Shown: positions 1 to 50,075, counted from the stretch's first letter. The stretch is 64,000 nucleotides of DNA from Merluccius polli (GCA_030340625.1 JAOPHQ010003983.1:1-64000), one strand, 5' to 3'. The notes: generated from the sequence alone by a model not told the origin. A program made the numbers and translations.

Positions 1-1185
1 GAGAACATTATACATAGTTATAATCTTGTAAAGCTAAGATCCCCCTTCCTCGGTTTCTCTCTCTCTTTTTTTTCTCCCCCCCCCCCCCTCCTTGCTGTTC
101 ACCGTCTCTCTGATCTCTCTGTGTTCCACTCCAAGCCAGTTCTTTCCTCTATTCTGTCTCATTAGAGTCGGCATGGTTACAAACACCGTCTGGCCACTTC
201 ACTCATTTAGGTACCGATTGGCCATAGGACACCAACTTCCACCTCTCACCACCACCACCACCACCACCACTTCATTTTTATGTGAATGCATCATGAATAT
301 TGATACGGCTAAACAAGAGACATTATTATTTGAATGCAAAGTTAGATTCAAATAATAATAACAACAATGATGTAGAATCACAAGGACACACCTTAAGGTC
401 CACTCGCTTAAGTAACTTGTGTTGCAATGCATTTTGTGGGATTTCATTTCAAATGTAGTAAGCGCTTCATATGAATAATATAGATGGGTCAAATAACACA
501 GGGCAATTTAGGAGCCATGATTGTTTTCCTTGTAACACATCTAGCATTTAAACTGCCACACAGTGATTTACCAACCGCTTGGCAGAGAGAAACATCGGCC
601 ATAAGAAACATCTGTGAAGAATTGGAAACAAAGGACGCAGAGGAACTAACAAACAGATGACTGAGTCTTCAACGAGAGCACGACCAAGCTTTTACCCATC
701 AGTCATCTTGCACCGCCTTCTTCACCTCTGTCACTCCTTCACCTCCTCTTTTCATCCCACCCCCCTCCTTCCCCATGGAAATACATGAGTGCACAAACAT
801 AGGCAGTGGAGCCACACATACACTGTGTTCCCAGAGGAGATGACATACTGCCACATACACAGGTACACACACACACATGCACACACACATGAAAGAGCAC
901 ACACACACACAAATTGCATGCATACAGATGTGCCCTAGCGCAGGCTAGTAGGGCTCTGGGCACTGCATGCATGCATCCAGTTAAGAGTGCTTCCCTAACC
1001 TAATAGTTTCAGACACAGTGAGTCACCACCACTGAATCACACTGTCCTCTTAGTGTGTTTTCATGTGTGTGTGTGTGTGTGTGTGTAAATGTGTGCCTGT
1101 GTTTGCACATGTCTGCGCATGTGTGTGCGCATGTGAGTATTAATGTATGTGTATTTGTGTGTACATGCGTACGTGTGTGTCCTAC
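1..1185. other. lrrc75a intron 2 side, no exon seen
   Basis: This flank of exon 2 contains a pyrimidine-rich start, a (CAC)n run at 248-270, and CA/TG-rich blocks at 860-915 and 1062-1180. I see no further lrrc75a exon; ORFs here are repeat-driven. Confidence 0.6.
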
Positions 1186-16232
<15,047 letters not shown>

Positions 16233-16241
16233 GGTCCCACT

Positions 16242-16275
16242 GTGGTGGTGGTGGTGGTGGTGGTGGTGGTGGTGG
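16242..16275. repeat. (TGG)n microsatellite in the lrrc75a 5' leader
   Basis: Eleven TGG triplets, read as CCA in the lrrc75a transcript, ending 9 bases before the start codon. Confidence 0.95.
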
Positions 16276-16670
16276 CGGCGACAACAGTACTGGTCCTCCC
16301 ACTGTAAGCAGTCACACAGAGGAGGGCCAGGCACCGCCCGGCAATGGCTTAAGAAAAGCCTACAGGCCACTCTTGAAATACAAAGTAGTGAAACACTGCA
16401 GGTGTTCACATCTTCTTGAAGGACCTGGGATGAGCGAAGCAGGGTCTAGAGGAGGTGGAGCCCACCTGGGCCTTCATGTAGTAGGATTCGCCCAGCACTT
16501 GACCCAATGTTGTGGCTGTTCATACTCCAACCTTGTGGACCGAGGAGGCCTACACCATCCAGGGGTTAATATAGTCCCACACAAACACTCATAGGTCAGA
16601 TTCTAGCAACATCACTTTCTTTAGTGCGCAAGGCAACTGGACCAACCTCAGATTGACTCGTCAGGTAGAG

Positions 16671-16728
16671 AAGAAGAAGAAGAAGAAGAAGAAGAAGAAG
16701 AAGAAGAAGAAGAAGAAGAAGAAGAAGA
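16671..16728. repeat. (GAA)n microsatellite
   Basis: About 19 uninterrupted GAA triplets between the lrrc75a leader and its CpG-rich upstream region. Confidence 0.95.
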
Positions 16729-16739
16729 CAGCAGGATGA

Positions 16740-17290
16740 CGCCAGTGGCGTAGGCTACAGCCACCTCGGGATGTGAACCTTACTGTACACGACGTCGCCC
16801 GCCGCAGCCTCTTATCCCGGACCTAAACTTCACCCCTTCCTCCAAAACGGAGCCATCACACAAACCCAGATGAGAGGAGCAACAACGCGTCTCTCTCTAT
16901 GCTCTCTCGCTCTCTCTCTCTCTGTTTTCCTCTGACCCACTTGTTTTCATTACCTACCACCACATAAACTCTTGCATCCTCGCAGCGCTAAACGGAAGCG
17001 AGGCGGGCGTGTTGACTGGAGCATCCTCCCCCCCACCGCCTTCTGCAACTCACGTTTTATCTGCATGGACACATCGCATGGTTCCTCTTCTTACACCGAC
17101 CGCTCCGCGTCCACGTTAACGTCGCATCCTCCCGCGGTCGATGCGACGCACGCAACCAGGCGCTGCATCAGCTCACAGTCTGTCCTCTCCTATAGGGAGG
17201 CAGGAGCTGCTGCTGTTGCTGCTGCTGCGGCTACAAGGGCGGAGAGGAGGAGGAGGAGATGGAGGAGGAGGAGGGAGGGGGTCTGACTCT
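16740..17290 (-). promoter_or_regulatory. lrrc75a: CpG-rich region upstream of lrrc75a, candidate promoter
   Basis: This stretch is GC- and CpG-rich compared with its surroundings, contains GCT/GGA triplet runs, and lies 0.5-1 kb upstream of the lrrc75a start codon on the correct side. A possible 3' splice site (cttacag on the minus strand, near 16304) just 5' of the (CCA)n leader suggests a non-coding first exon here. No TATA box or other decisive element was seen, so this is a positional inference. Confidence 0.35.
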
Positions 17291-18140
17291 GAGGTGTCCC
17301 CAGTCGAGACTGAATTATGTATCACACACTCCTTTCACTGGACTGGCGTGCATGGTGCATGTGAGGCCAGGTCCCCCCCCCCCACCCAGGCAATTTGGAG
17401 GGAGGCAGTGATGGCGGTCTTTGTTATTTGCAGAACTAGTGGAGAGACTTGCATTTAATCGAGGTTAATAAATAACTTACAAGTTTCGACCACGTGACAG
17501 TGGGATGTGATCGCATAACCTACAGATCGTTTACGTCGAGGCTTTAGATTGAGGTTTGCTGACCTCTGGTGGTTGCAATCGTAATAACTGGGAAACGTAG
17601 AGGTAAAGCAAATAACCCCTTCGTCAGATTATACTCACATAAATCTGTTCATTGGAATATTACTGCATTATTATTACCAATACATCAATAATCAATAAAT
17701 ATGCCTACACAATAATTAGGAAAGCACACCCTTAATGGGAATAATACAGGGTATGTGTATGTATGCAATGCAGGCCTGTATTGCTATAGGTTACATGCCC
17801 TAAATGTCTTTAAATCTAAGGTGAAGTCAGATAACAAACCCTGGCAACAGACACAAACCTTCCTAACACACTTACTGGCCCGGTAAACTGAGATGAGTCC
17901 AGCTCAATGAATGTTGTAGACCATCAATCCTTCTAACACCTTCATAATAACAACCATGGTCAGAGAAAAAGCTCTGGAATCATAACAGCTGACATTAATA
18001 CTTTCATTTGAAGACCCTTCTAACACGCAGTTCTTTTTACACTATCACACCATCCTTGTGATAAACTCTAAATGCATGATGTGGTTGTTCATATAAAATT
18101 ACAATCATAAAAAAGCTAAGGAGACGGAAGTGTGCAGAGG
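17291..18140. other. Intergenic sequence between lrrc75a and the poldip2 3' end
   Basis: No exon or clear repeat is seen between the lrrc75a promoter region and the predicted poldip2 polyadenylation signal. Confidence 0.5.
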
Positions 18141-18144
18141 TATA

Positions 18145-18150
18145 TTTATT
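18145..18150 (-). terminator. poldip2: Candidate poldip2 polyadenylation signal
   Basis: AATAAA on the minus strand about 1.0 kb past the stop codon. It is the most plausible signal downstream of the stop, but no transcript evidence is available, and other AATAAA copies occur by chance in AT-rich DNA. Confidence 0.35.
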
Positions 18151-19079
18151 GTTTTGCCTTTAATTACATATCTATTTACAGTAGTATGTCAACCATCATT
18201 ATCAATAACAAAATGTTAGTTTCTTTTCTCCACGAGATAAGAGTCAACATCACACACTTTAAAAACTAAACCTAATCTGTTGACGGCTGAGGATAAAACA
18301 ACAGTCAAACTTTTGAGACATCCAACTTGGTCTGAAAGAAACCTCACTTTGTCCTTTGAACATGAAATGTGGTGAATTCCGAATGAGAGCCCTTCCCATT
18401 GGCTTTGTGGTTGTTTACACTTGTAAACACCACCTACCCCCAGACCTTCTCCCTGTCCAACTGAGCTGCCGCCAGTTAAGGACTTGGCTCCTTCTTTCCG
18501 TCTCATGCCCAGAGTCTCTGCTCAGGTTTCACAACTGGGTGTGTTGGTTCTGAGCACTGTTGCATATTGTCAAAGATTCTCATTTTTAAAAGATTCTCAC
18601 TGTTGCGCATTTTCAAAATTCGCAACCTTTACAGATGAGAACCAACTCAGAAGTACAGGCATTTGATCGTAGGGCCCCTGGGATGATGGCTCTTTATGGC
18701 TTGTTGTCATGACTGCTGCAGTAACTTCAAGGCATTCTCTTCATTAGTGCAGAGAGCTGACATCGACTGGCATATGGAGAGCCAGTCTCATCTCAGCCAC
18801 CAGTTCACTACTCTCCATCACTGCACTGTTTTCTGCTTCATTGGCAACACCATAAGGTAGACATGAATGTTAACAGGGCTGGAAAAAGCAATTGACGTTC
18901 CTGCACTATGAAAATTCAATGGGGCATTGTATACACATCAACTGGACAGGACTTGGCCTGCATTTGGGTTATCTTAAAAAACAAAAACAAAAAAACAGGA
19001 GTGGGATCATTTACTAATTTCCTTAACCATACACCTGTGCTACATTTATGGGGAACACTGAAGCAGAGGTATAGGAAAA

Positions 19080-19098
19080 GGGGGGGGGGGGGGGGGGG
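19080..19098. repeat. Poly-G run in the poldip2 3' UTR side
   Basis: About 19 consecutive G bases (C in the poldip2 transcript), 50 bases past the stop codon. Confidence 0.9.
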
Positions 19099-19148
19099 TC
19101 CTCTACAGATGATCCTGCGAGTGGGGTGTGAAAACGTCCAGCACGTAG

Positions 19149-40284
<21,136 letters not shown>

Positions 40285-40309
40285 TCTCCTCTCTTCCCGT
40301 GTCCTGTGG

Positions 40310-40683
40310 GCGATATTTTTTTACCCAGGATGGTAGGGGAAGGTACCGCCTTCTCCCCCTCTGATTGGCTAGAAGGGCTCTCGTCTGATTGGTTAAGGGT
40401 TGGTTGATTTGGGGTTAGGGGTTAGATTTAGGGGTTAGGGTTGGGTTAGAGTTAGGGTTAGTGTTAGTGTTAGGGTTACTAACCCTAAACCTAGTACTGT
40501 TGGATCGACTTCGTTTACTTCTGTTGTAAAGACGATCAAAACAGACTAGCCGGCAGCCTGCCATGAACGTGAGATGACGTTTCACGACCAAATCAAATAA
40601 CCAATCGGGCAAGAGCCCTTCTAGCCAATCAGAGGGGGAGAAGGCGGTACCTTCCCCAACCATCCTGGGAAAAACAATATCGC
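40310..40683. mobile_element. Foldback element (MITE) with telomere-like core
   Basis: The arms of about 85 bp (from gcgatatttttttacccagg to tctgattggtta, and the inverse at 40598-40683) enclose GGGTTAG-rich DNA. Imperfect 9 bp direct repeats gtcctgtgg / gtcctgcag (7 of 9 match) flank it, suggesting a transposition TSD. It starts 26 bp upstream of the poldip2 start codon. Confidence 0.75.
40410..40490. repeat. Degenerate TTAGGG-type (telomere-like) repeat
   Basis: About twelve GGGGTTAG, GGGTTAG and GTGTTAG units in a row, ending in an inverted ctaaccctaaacctag. Confidence 0.85.
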
Positions 40684-40998
40684 GTCCTGCAGCCCCTCCA
40701 CCTCCTCATCCTCCTCCTCCTCCCCGCGCGCGCAGGCGGCGTTTACGTGCGTAGCCCCGCGCACGACACCACGCGCACCGCTGAAAACGAGTAGTGTTTA
40801 ATTTAGTGGTGGTTTAATGTGGACACATTATGTGGACGTCTTAATTACAAAAAATATCGTCATTTAAATAAAGACTACTTTGATTTAGAAAATGAATCGG
40901 AAGTGATCGTGACTGCATACGTCATAGAGTCACATGATTAAAAAATGGCGTCCTACGACTTTGTTGACAGCAGTTAACGAACAATTGATATATCAAAC

Positions 40999-41030
40999 AT
41001 AATAATAATAATAATAATAATAATAATAGT
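40999..41030. repeat. (TAA)n microsatellite
   Basis: About nine to ten ATA/TAA units, 125 bases before the tmem199 start. Confidence 0.93.
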
Positions 41031-41154
41031 AATAGTAACGTATTTTTTTGACTGGTAGTCCAGGAGACTAAACAGTCATTTGTCCAGTATTAGAGGTAAT
41101 GTTATAGGTGTAACAACATTGTCACTGGAAGCCACATTTTACATTTCGACAGAG

Positions 41155-44100
41155 ATGGCTTCCTCTTTTGAGGTAGGAGATAGGTTTAGAAAGAAGCTGA
41201 CAACGTTACTAGAAAATAATGACTTCTCATTTACAAAAGAGCTGCGTGAGGAATTGAATGGCGTTGTCGAGAAGCAAGGCCAAGCAACTATCTCCTTTGG
41301 GACGTTAAGAAAACTGAAGACTTGTCTTCGAGATAATGGTATGTTGTGTTGCGTTGTATTCACCCATCATGGGTTGTGTATGATCACGTGATGACGGCGT
41401 CATGGCGCTCAGGTTCTGCTGACCTTTACTTTCAGGGCATCCTGTTTACCTGCACCAGCTGTTGGAGGACAGCTCGCTATATCTGCCTGAAGTGGTGAAG
41501 CCTCCGAGAGTAAGTGGTCCAGTGCTGCTTGCTGCTTTCAGACCTCCTCTGTAGTTATTTCTATTACATAGTGTTTCAGACATGTTTTGCCAGATATAGC
41601 TGAACTAATGCCCCACACACCTACAGTACTTGATGGTATACGTGTTGTGATTTTCACATGAGAACCCAGAGCTGGTGGCCCGCCTGGAGAAGATCAAAGC
41701 CAGGCTTGCCAATGAAGAGTATAACAGGATGACCCGTAATGTGAACACCCAGGTGACTTGTGTTAATGTAATATAGTTAATAATGTGCATGAGGTGGTTT
41801 GCGATGTCAATCGGGCATTTAGGTCGAAGGGAAATATGTAGTTTTCAAAATCTCTGTAGGTATTAACTACAATGGTGCACTTTCTATACTTATAGACCCC
41901 TTTCAAATAATTACATGAGTATCATTGTTTAGGTTAGTTAAGTTAACAGTCACTAGTCAAAAAGTTGTTTAAAAGGCGTGAGATACAGAAAATGCTTTAA
42001 TGAGATATTTATTTTTTGTAAACAAATCCATATTGTTTGTATATGCCACATTCATCACCAAAATTGAGTGATCTTAAAGTGCGTCTCTGTACCTTCTAGG
42101 AAATCAATAGGAATGGACCACTGGCCGATTTTGGAGTGCAGGGTTTGTACAAATCCTGGAGTTATTTTTTTTCAATGTCATTTTGTCTCTGCGAGGAGCA
42201 TTGCTGACTACACAAGAGTGTCTCATGATGTAGAGTTCATCTAGAAACAAGATGTCCTTGAGCAGTACACACCTAACCACATGTTGTTTGTAGGGCAGCA
42301 ATGCAGGGAAACGTAATAGTTCAAAATAAAGTTATTGTGTGAATATTGGACATTCATAATGTGCGTTAGTTCTAACACACTAGAAAACTGCAGTATGAAT
42401 GTATTTACCATCCCTTCCCTTTTCCCAGTGCGTTCAGCAAAGGCAGCTGTTGTGACTGTGTTCAACTTCCTGGTTACGGTGGCCGCTACATTTGCCTGTT
42501 CCTACATGGGCAGCCAGTATATCTTCACTGAGACTACAGCGGTAAGTTCAAGCACTGTACAGTACAACAAATATTTTTTTGTGCATATGTATTTAATTTT
42601 GATTTATTTAAGGGTGACTTGCCTACTTATGCTTAGAAATGTGTCTTTTTCCACACCTTTTCGATATGAGTGGAACTCGTACGCACCCAGTAAAGGAGTC
42701 AGATGGAATCTAAAGCATATACTGACTGCGTATATGCACACAAAAACAATGGGAATTCATGTCACAACATCAAAAGGTCTGGTCGGGGGTATACTACGAA
42801 GCTCGCTGAACATACCCAGGCTTTCTTTGGATAACCTGGATCGACAAATACGAAATTCACGATCAGAGTTAAACGGTTCCACGAAGCTCACTTACGAGTC
42901 ACTTTGTCAAGCCAGATTTTCCGCTTTAGTTTCAATGCGCGTTCACATAAAAAGGGCGTAACCCAACGATATTCACCTTGACGAAATGGATCCGACGGAG
43001 CTAACACGGGCTGTATGTCACTCAGGAGGAGCAAGTAGTGATTATGAACTCATACGAGGAGTTTAAAAACCAAATAACAGCAAGGGGCAATACAGTTGCC
43101 CATAATAAGGCCAGGGAGGCGTGCTGGCAAAAAATAGCAGATTCTGTGAATGCGTAAGTGAAAAGATTCTGCATAGCCTAATTGTCTAAAAATAACTATG
43201 CCAAATGCAGAATTGTTCGCCATTAATCCCAATAGAGTGCATATGATTGCAAAATGCAAAAGCAACCTCCAACTTGCTTTATTGTGTAATTTAGGGAATT
43301 CCTTTCAAATACATCCTATATGTAAGAAACGTATTGCATGTGCTGGAAGGTAGCGACGGTGGTGTGGTGGATTAGTATGTGAGCTGAACGCCAGCGACCG
43401 GGGTTCATATGTTGCCTGTCCATCATCATGCCTTTTACCCCATCTAGATTACCAAACTGGATGATTCCATAACATTAATGAATAAGTATTCCATATGACA
43501 TAAGAAATATAACTTATTAAACTACACATAAATGCACTTCCCTTGGGAAACGAACCCAGCACGCAGAATCTCAAGACTGACGCGCTACCGCCACTCTACC
43601 GCTCATTCACACAAAAAGGTTTTTTCTTTTAACTACAAGTTGATAAAATCCTTCCTTGACAGTTTGTGTTGGCAAAAAGCTGGGAAACACAAAGAACATA
43701 TTTAGCAGTGTATTTAGGGCAGCAGCTACAACCTTGCGTATCGCAAGGCACACTGTATTTTTGCTTATATTTTCGGCATCACCAACTGTATGCAAATATG
43801 TACCCGTGGCAAAACATCGCAGTGAAACACAGACACACTGCGCACGGCTTCTTTTTGTAGCATTGCCTACATAAGGTCCAACAAGGACGACCAAATAGCG
43901 AATATCCTCTGATGAGAACCTGTATCTCTCATAAAGAATACCCTCTGATGAGAACCGGTATCTCTCATAAAGAATACCCTCTGATGAGAACCTGTATCTC
44001 TCATAAAGAATATCCTCTGATGAGAACCTGTATCTCTCATAAAGAATACCCTCTGATGAGAACCTGTATCTCTCATAAAGAATATCCTCTGATGAGAACC

Positions 44101-44857
44101 TGTATCTCTCATAAAGAATACCCTCTGATGAGAACCTGTATCTCTCATAAAGAATACCCTCTGATGAGAACCTGTATCTCTCATAAAGAATATCCTCTGA
44201 TGAGAACCTGTATCTCTCATAAAGAATACCCTCTGATGAGAACCTGTATCTCTCATAAAGAATACCCTCTGATGAGAACCTGTATCTCTCATAAAGAATA
44301 CCCTCTGATGAGAACCTGTATCTCTCATAAAGAATACCCTCTGATGAGAACCTGTATCTCTCATACAGAATATCCTCTGATGAGAACCTGTATCTCTCAT
44401 AAAGGGATCGGATCTGTCCCGAAAGCGGCGCTCAGCTTTAAGAAGCCGATCTAATCGGAAAGTCTTAGCTGAAAACCTCCTCTCGACCAGGTTTGGTTGC
44501 CAGCATAAGTTACCATGGTGATATAGCGACGCTAAAAGAGAGCAACTTTCGTATGACAGCTAACCCAGACTTTGAGCGCAACATACCTCGCTAACCCACT
44601 AATCGAGGTTCGTAGTACACCCCCCAGCTTGGTCATTGATATACACACCCATCCAAAACATGTGGGTTAGGGAACCACCCAGAGTTTACTTTTTTTTCTT
44701 CTTTAACACAAATGAACCCTTTGCTTTGCTTTATACCCTGTGCATTCTGTTTGATTTTCAGAGGGTGATTTCTGCAGTTATCGCAGCATCTGTCGTCGGC
44801 TTGGCAGAGCTCTACGTCTTGGTCCGAACCATGGAAGGAGAATTAGGAGAACCATAG
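41155..44857 (+). CDS. tmem199: Transmembrane protein 199 (Vma12-like V-ATPase assembly factor)
   Basis: Six coding exons with consistent phases give 199 residues (human 208): 41155-41338, 41436-41509, 41663-41752, 42100-42142, 42429-42541, 44762-44857. All junctions are GT-AG. Recognisable segments are MASSFEVGDRF, LLEDSSLYLPEVVKPPR, NPELVARLEKIKARLANEEY, FNFLVTVAATFACSYMGSQY and the C-terminus YVLVRTMEGELGEP, all collinear with vertebrate TMEM199. Two membrane helices fall in exons 5 and 6. The protein is the counterpart of yeast Vma12p, acting in the ER/ERGIC on V-ATPase assembly (family knowledge). An upstream in-frame ATG at 41080 exists, but MASS matches the orthologue start. Intron 5 is enlarged by a Harbinger element. 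Confidence 0.95.
42986..43153 (+). pseudogene. Harbinger Myb/SANT-like DNA-binding protein, exon fragment
   Basis: Starts MDPTELTRAV; after a frame slip it continues VTQEEQVVIMNSYEEFKNQ and ARGNTVAHNKAREACWQKIA to a gtaagtg donor. This is the pattern of the Myb/SANT-like partner protein of Harbinger elements. The rest of the gene is missing. Confidence 0.65.
43545..43612 (-). other. tRNA-like sequence (possible SINE remnant)
   Basis: On the minus strand, ggtagcgcgtcagtcttgag, attctg and gctgggttcgtttcccaag resemble a D-arm/A box, an anticodon arm with loop cttgaga and a T-arm/B box (gggttcgtttccc). A complete acceptor stem was not found. A weaker similar sequence in the opposite orientation lies at about 43358-43405. 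Confidence 0.3.
43607..43894 (-). pseudogene. Harbinger transposase fragment
   Basis: The minus strand encodes CFATGTYLHTVGDAENISKN, TVCLAIRKVVAAALNTLL and VFPSFLPTQTVKEGFYQL. This matches the N-terminal helix-turn-helix part of HARBI1-like transposases (FATGSF, VGD, IS-S-V, FP, K-EFY-LA). The catalytic DDE part is absent. Confidence 0.75.
43905..44405. repeat. 36 bp minisatellite, about 14 copies
   Basis: The unit starts ctctgatgagaacctgtatc and continues tctcataaagaatacc, with only single-base variants between copies. It opens 12-residue repeat frames on both strands (MRTCISHKEYPL; MRDTGSHQRVFF) that are not genes. It lies inside the Harbinger remnant. Confidence 0.95.
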
Positions 44858-45140
44858 GGACTAAATCAGGACACTGGGGCCTCAACAACACATTTTCTGT
44901 GATTATCAGAAATATGCATTTTGAGTTTCCTGATCACCTTGAGAACATTAGATCAGATTAGGGACCTGGTGAATGGACCAAAAGATTTGAATGGGAGTTG
45001 TAACATTGTAGTTGAGTGTTTGATTGATGCCAATCACTTTGGTATTGAAATTCAAGTTATGTTATATGTTAATCAGTTTTTGTTATTTATTTACCTGTGA
45101 CCTCCTTTTTTCCCCACCTGCTGTAACTACTTATTGTGTC

Positions 45141-45146
45141 ATTAAA
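45141..45146 (+). terminator. tmem199: Candidate tmem199 polyadenylation signal (ATTAAA)
   Basis: Lies 284 bases after the stop codon and is followed by a TG/T-rich stretch. Inference from position and motif. Confidence 0.4.
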
Positions 45147-45149
45147 AAT

Positions 45150-47805
45150 ATTACTTGTCTCACAAATGATGTTCTCTTTGACAGTTATTAGGGGCTACCA
45201 GGGCAGAAGTTCCAGGTTTTTGTAGGTATTTTATTGTAATTTTATGTTTATGCTAGAGATGTGAAACTTGGCAGATAGCATAGAGATGTTAACTGCTACT
45301 CAGAAATGAAATATTATCAGACTATTATTACTGTTAATGGGACATCATTTCCAATCGTTGCCATGGCAATTCTGTCTAGCTAACAGTTCATATCCCCCAC
45401 TACCGGTATCCTAGATCCTAGATAAACTTGGTACACAGGTGCAGCCATACTGAACCAACAAGTCAATTAGACTATTTAAGTATGTCTGATAGATTTTCCA
45501 TAGATTTTCTGAAAAACCTCTAACATACCAATCTAAACACACATCAACATTATGGCCACTATTGGCCAAACTTGGTACATGTGTCAAGGACCACCCCATG
45601 AACTCTCTGTATGAGCCATATCTAAATCAATTTCTGTGAAATCTATATATTTTTATATCTGCATGATCAATCATCACCAAACTTGACACATATGTTCCAA
45701 AGGACCAGTGGCCTATTATGTCATAACACTTGGTGGCCATCTTGTTCAGTATCAATCTACAAACTAGTAGTTTGGAGAAGTTTCATGGTGATTAGTGAAA
45801 CTGTCTGATCCATCCATTTGTGGTACCCTCTTTAAACCTTATTTCATCAAATCTAGAGATGGTCTACTTGGCCCACAAGGGTGTCACATTCAATATTTAT
45901 ATAGCCCTTCATCACATCATCTTGAAGGTGCTGTAAGATTTTTGAGAGTTAACATTTGTTGAAATGCCATTTAACCACCGACTAGCTATGAATGAGTGAA
46001 ATGCTCTGTGAATATCTGTTCTAGTTGACTGCGCCTCTGTATGAGACAATTTTCATCAATCAGGGCATCTCTTCCGTGCTTGGTCCGGGAATACATTTTG
46101 CCTTTCATGACCTGCCATCATGCATGACTGCTTGATGGCAGGCTATCTGAACCATGGACCCTGTCTTGTTATAATCCTATTACCTTGATACTTAACATGC
46201 ACGTTCTTAAAGACAGAAATAACCAAATGTAATAATGTCTGCTAAATGCCCTAAATGTAAGATTGCTGTGCAGTCTTTTTTGGAATAACAATAATATGGA
46301 ATCTGGAATAATGTTGTTTATTAGGTCTAAGCGAAAATATTTACAATAGTGAATACAATAATGTATTACTGTCCCCTTTTTTGACTTTTATAAATCCATC
46401 AGCTTGTAATGTTTACCAAAAAAACAACTTTCCGAACTATACCTCAATCCATCTCTACCAAACAGATGTGCAAGTCAATTGTCTTTGCTTACTGATCTGC
46501 GTTTATCTGTTTTGTGAATTGGATGTCTGGGATGGTCTTACAGTCAAAGCATCATAAACCCTGCATGTCCATGCATGTGTCAATGGGGATGGCATTCATG
46601 GACACACATGATTCAATCTATAGCCTGTTAAACAAGAACACCAAGTAGCCTGTGTCAAAACAACTGTCATTTAATACAGCCAAATATCTGTCCCTGTTTT
46701 CATCCACTCAACCCTGACCCCGCCCGACAGATACAGCCTCAGATATTGTTCAGATATTATTTTCATAAGAATCTCATCTGTGTCCTGTAAATAAGCACAC
46801 ATCTGGTTATATCAGTTGAGAGATTAAAAGATGTATCACTACATCTGGAATACAAAAATATAAAAGTATCTCCCGAAGATTTGAGATTTGACACTCAGAT
46901 TAAGGATTTATTTAAAGATTATTTGGTATTAAAGATGATTATGATATGCTGAGCTCACTGTCAGAGAGTAGACCCCGGTGGCCCAACAGTGAGTTCCTCT
47001 GTCATATCTGCCTGTTTATTATTACCTCTCATGTAATACTTGAAGAACTTAAATCCAGGCCGCAATTGCAGAGGCTATAAGCTGATAGACCCTGAGCTGC
47101 AGCTTTAATTTAGCTCTTATTATCCCACTCTTGCCCATTCACCCCCCCCCTCCCCCCAAAGTACTTACATTGGCATTGATAGGAAAATTACAATAATATA
47201 TTTTTGTCATGGTATCATGAAAAAATATTTTTAATCAGAATGTTTTGAAATATAATGCTCTTTGAGGTCACAGCATTAAATGCATGGTGGATCTGTTGTC
47301 ACAGAGAACAAAACAGACAGATCTTTATCTAGTACCAGCCTGAATCCTGTGTAGGAAGAAGTGTTCATGATATTCATACTGTAAGCTTTGGCTCCTTCTG
47401 TCCTCTATGTGCTGCAGTGGCCCGGAAACACATTGCTTCTGTATCCACAGAAACACAAACTTTAAATTGACACAGACTTAACAATATGGTTTAAAAACAG
47501 TAAATACATTATTCCTAAGACATATGTACATACAAAAAAAACAACAGTCAACAAAGGATGGTTGGAATGGGACAAACATTTAACCTATAAATAAGAAATG
47601 TGTGTGGGAACACACAAATTCCTTGAGGCATGGTTATACCATATATATACAAAAAAAAAACAACCAAGCATGGTTCAACAGCTGGTGTTCTCTGTGAAAT
47701 GTCCAGACTAAGCACTTCTTCCATTATGTTGCATAACTACAGCTATTGAGTCCAAAAGTTGTGATCCGCATGATCGTGCATATCTATTTGGAGCTGCAGT
47801 TCTAC
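45150..47805. other. Intergenic DNA between the 3' ends of tmem199 and sebox
   Basis: AT-rich sequence with no recognised exon. An L2-type tail fragment (tctgctaaatgccctaaatg) lies at 46239-46258. Recurring phrases such as ccaaacttggtaca at 45300-45740 hint at an old dispersed repeat without clear ends. The part next to sebox (47300-47805) is likely its 3' UTR side. Confidence 0.5.
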
Positions 47806-50008
<2,203 letters not shown>

Positions 50009-50068
50009 CACAACTAGAAGTAGACTCACAGCAGGCCTGTCCTACTGGTGCTCTGCTGAGAGTCCGTC

Positions 50069-50075
50069 TCTTATA
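50069..50075 (-). promoter_or_regulatory. sebox: TATA box of sebox
   Basis: tataaga on the minus strand about 61 bases upstream of the start codon, a suitable distance for a TATA-driven start with a short leader. Confidence 0.55.

Larger units (their letters stand above)
40285..41154. promoter_or_regulatory. Divergent poldip2/tmem199 promoter interval
   Basis: The two start codons face away from each other 870 bp apart. The centre (40680-40800) is CpG-rich, and CCAAT boxes (gattggctag, gattggtta, aaccaatc, gccaatcag) occur in the foldback element next to poldip2. No TATA box is evident. Head-to-head arrangement of these two genes is also known in mammals. Confidence 0.7.
42785..44625. mobile_element. 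Decayed PIF/Harbinger transposon in tmem199 intron 5
   Basis: The inverted ends gggggtatactacgaagctc and (inverted from the right) ggggtgtactacgaacctcg are typical of fish Harbinger elements. It carries remnants of both Harbinger genes, a Myb/SANT-like protein on plus and a DDE transposase on minus, plus a 36 bp minisatellite. The TSD was not identifiable. Confidence 0.8.

Noticed and set aside
16972..17458. A small gene with Arg-rich ORFs
   Set aside because: GC-rich sequence upstream of lrrc75a without homology or splice signals; better explained as its promoter/leader.
40410..40490. True telomere or chromosome end
   Set aside because: Only about twelve degenerate units, internal to a foldback element between two genes.
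42335..42961. 208-codon plus ORF in tmem199
   Set aside because: It contains true exon 5 (42429-42541) but reads through the donor gtaagttc into the intron and the Harbinger end; the orthologue joins exon 5 to 44762.
43867..44454. 177 and 180-codon open frames with 12-residue repeats
   Set aside because: By-product of the 36 bp minisatellite, located in an intron inside a transposon.
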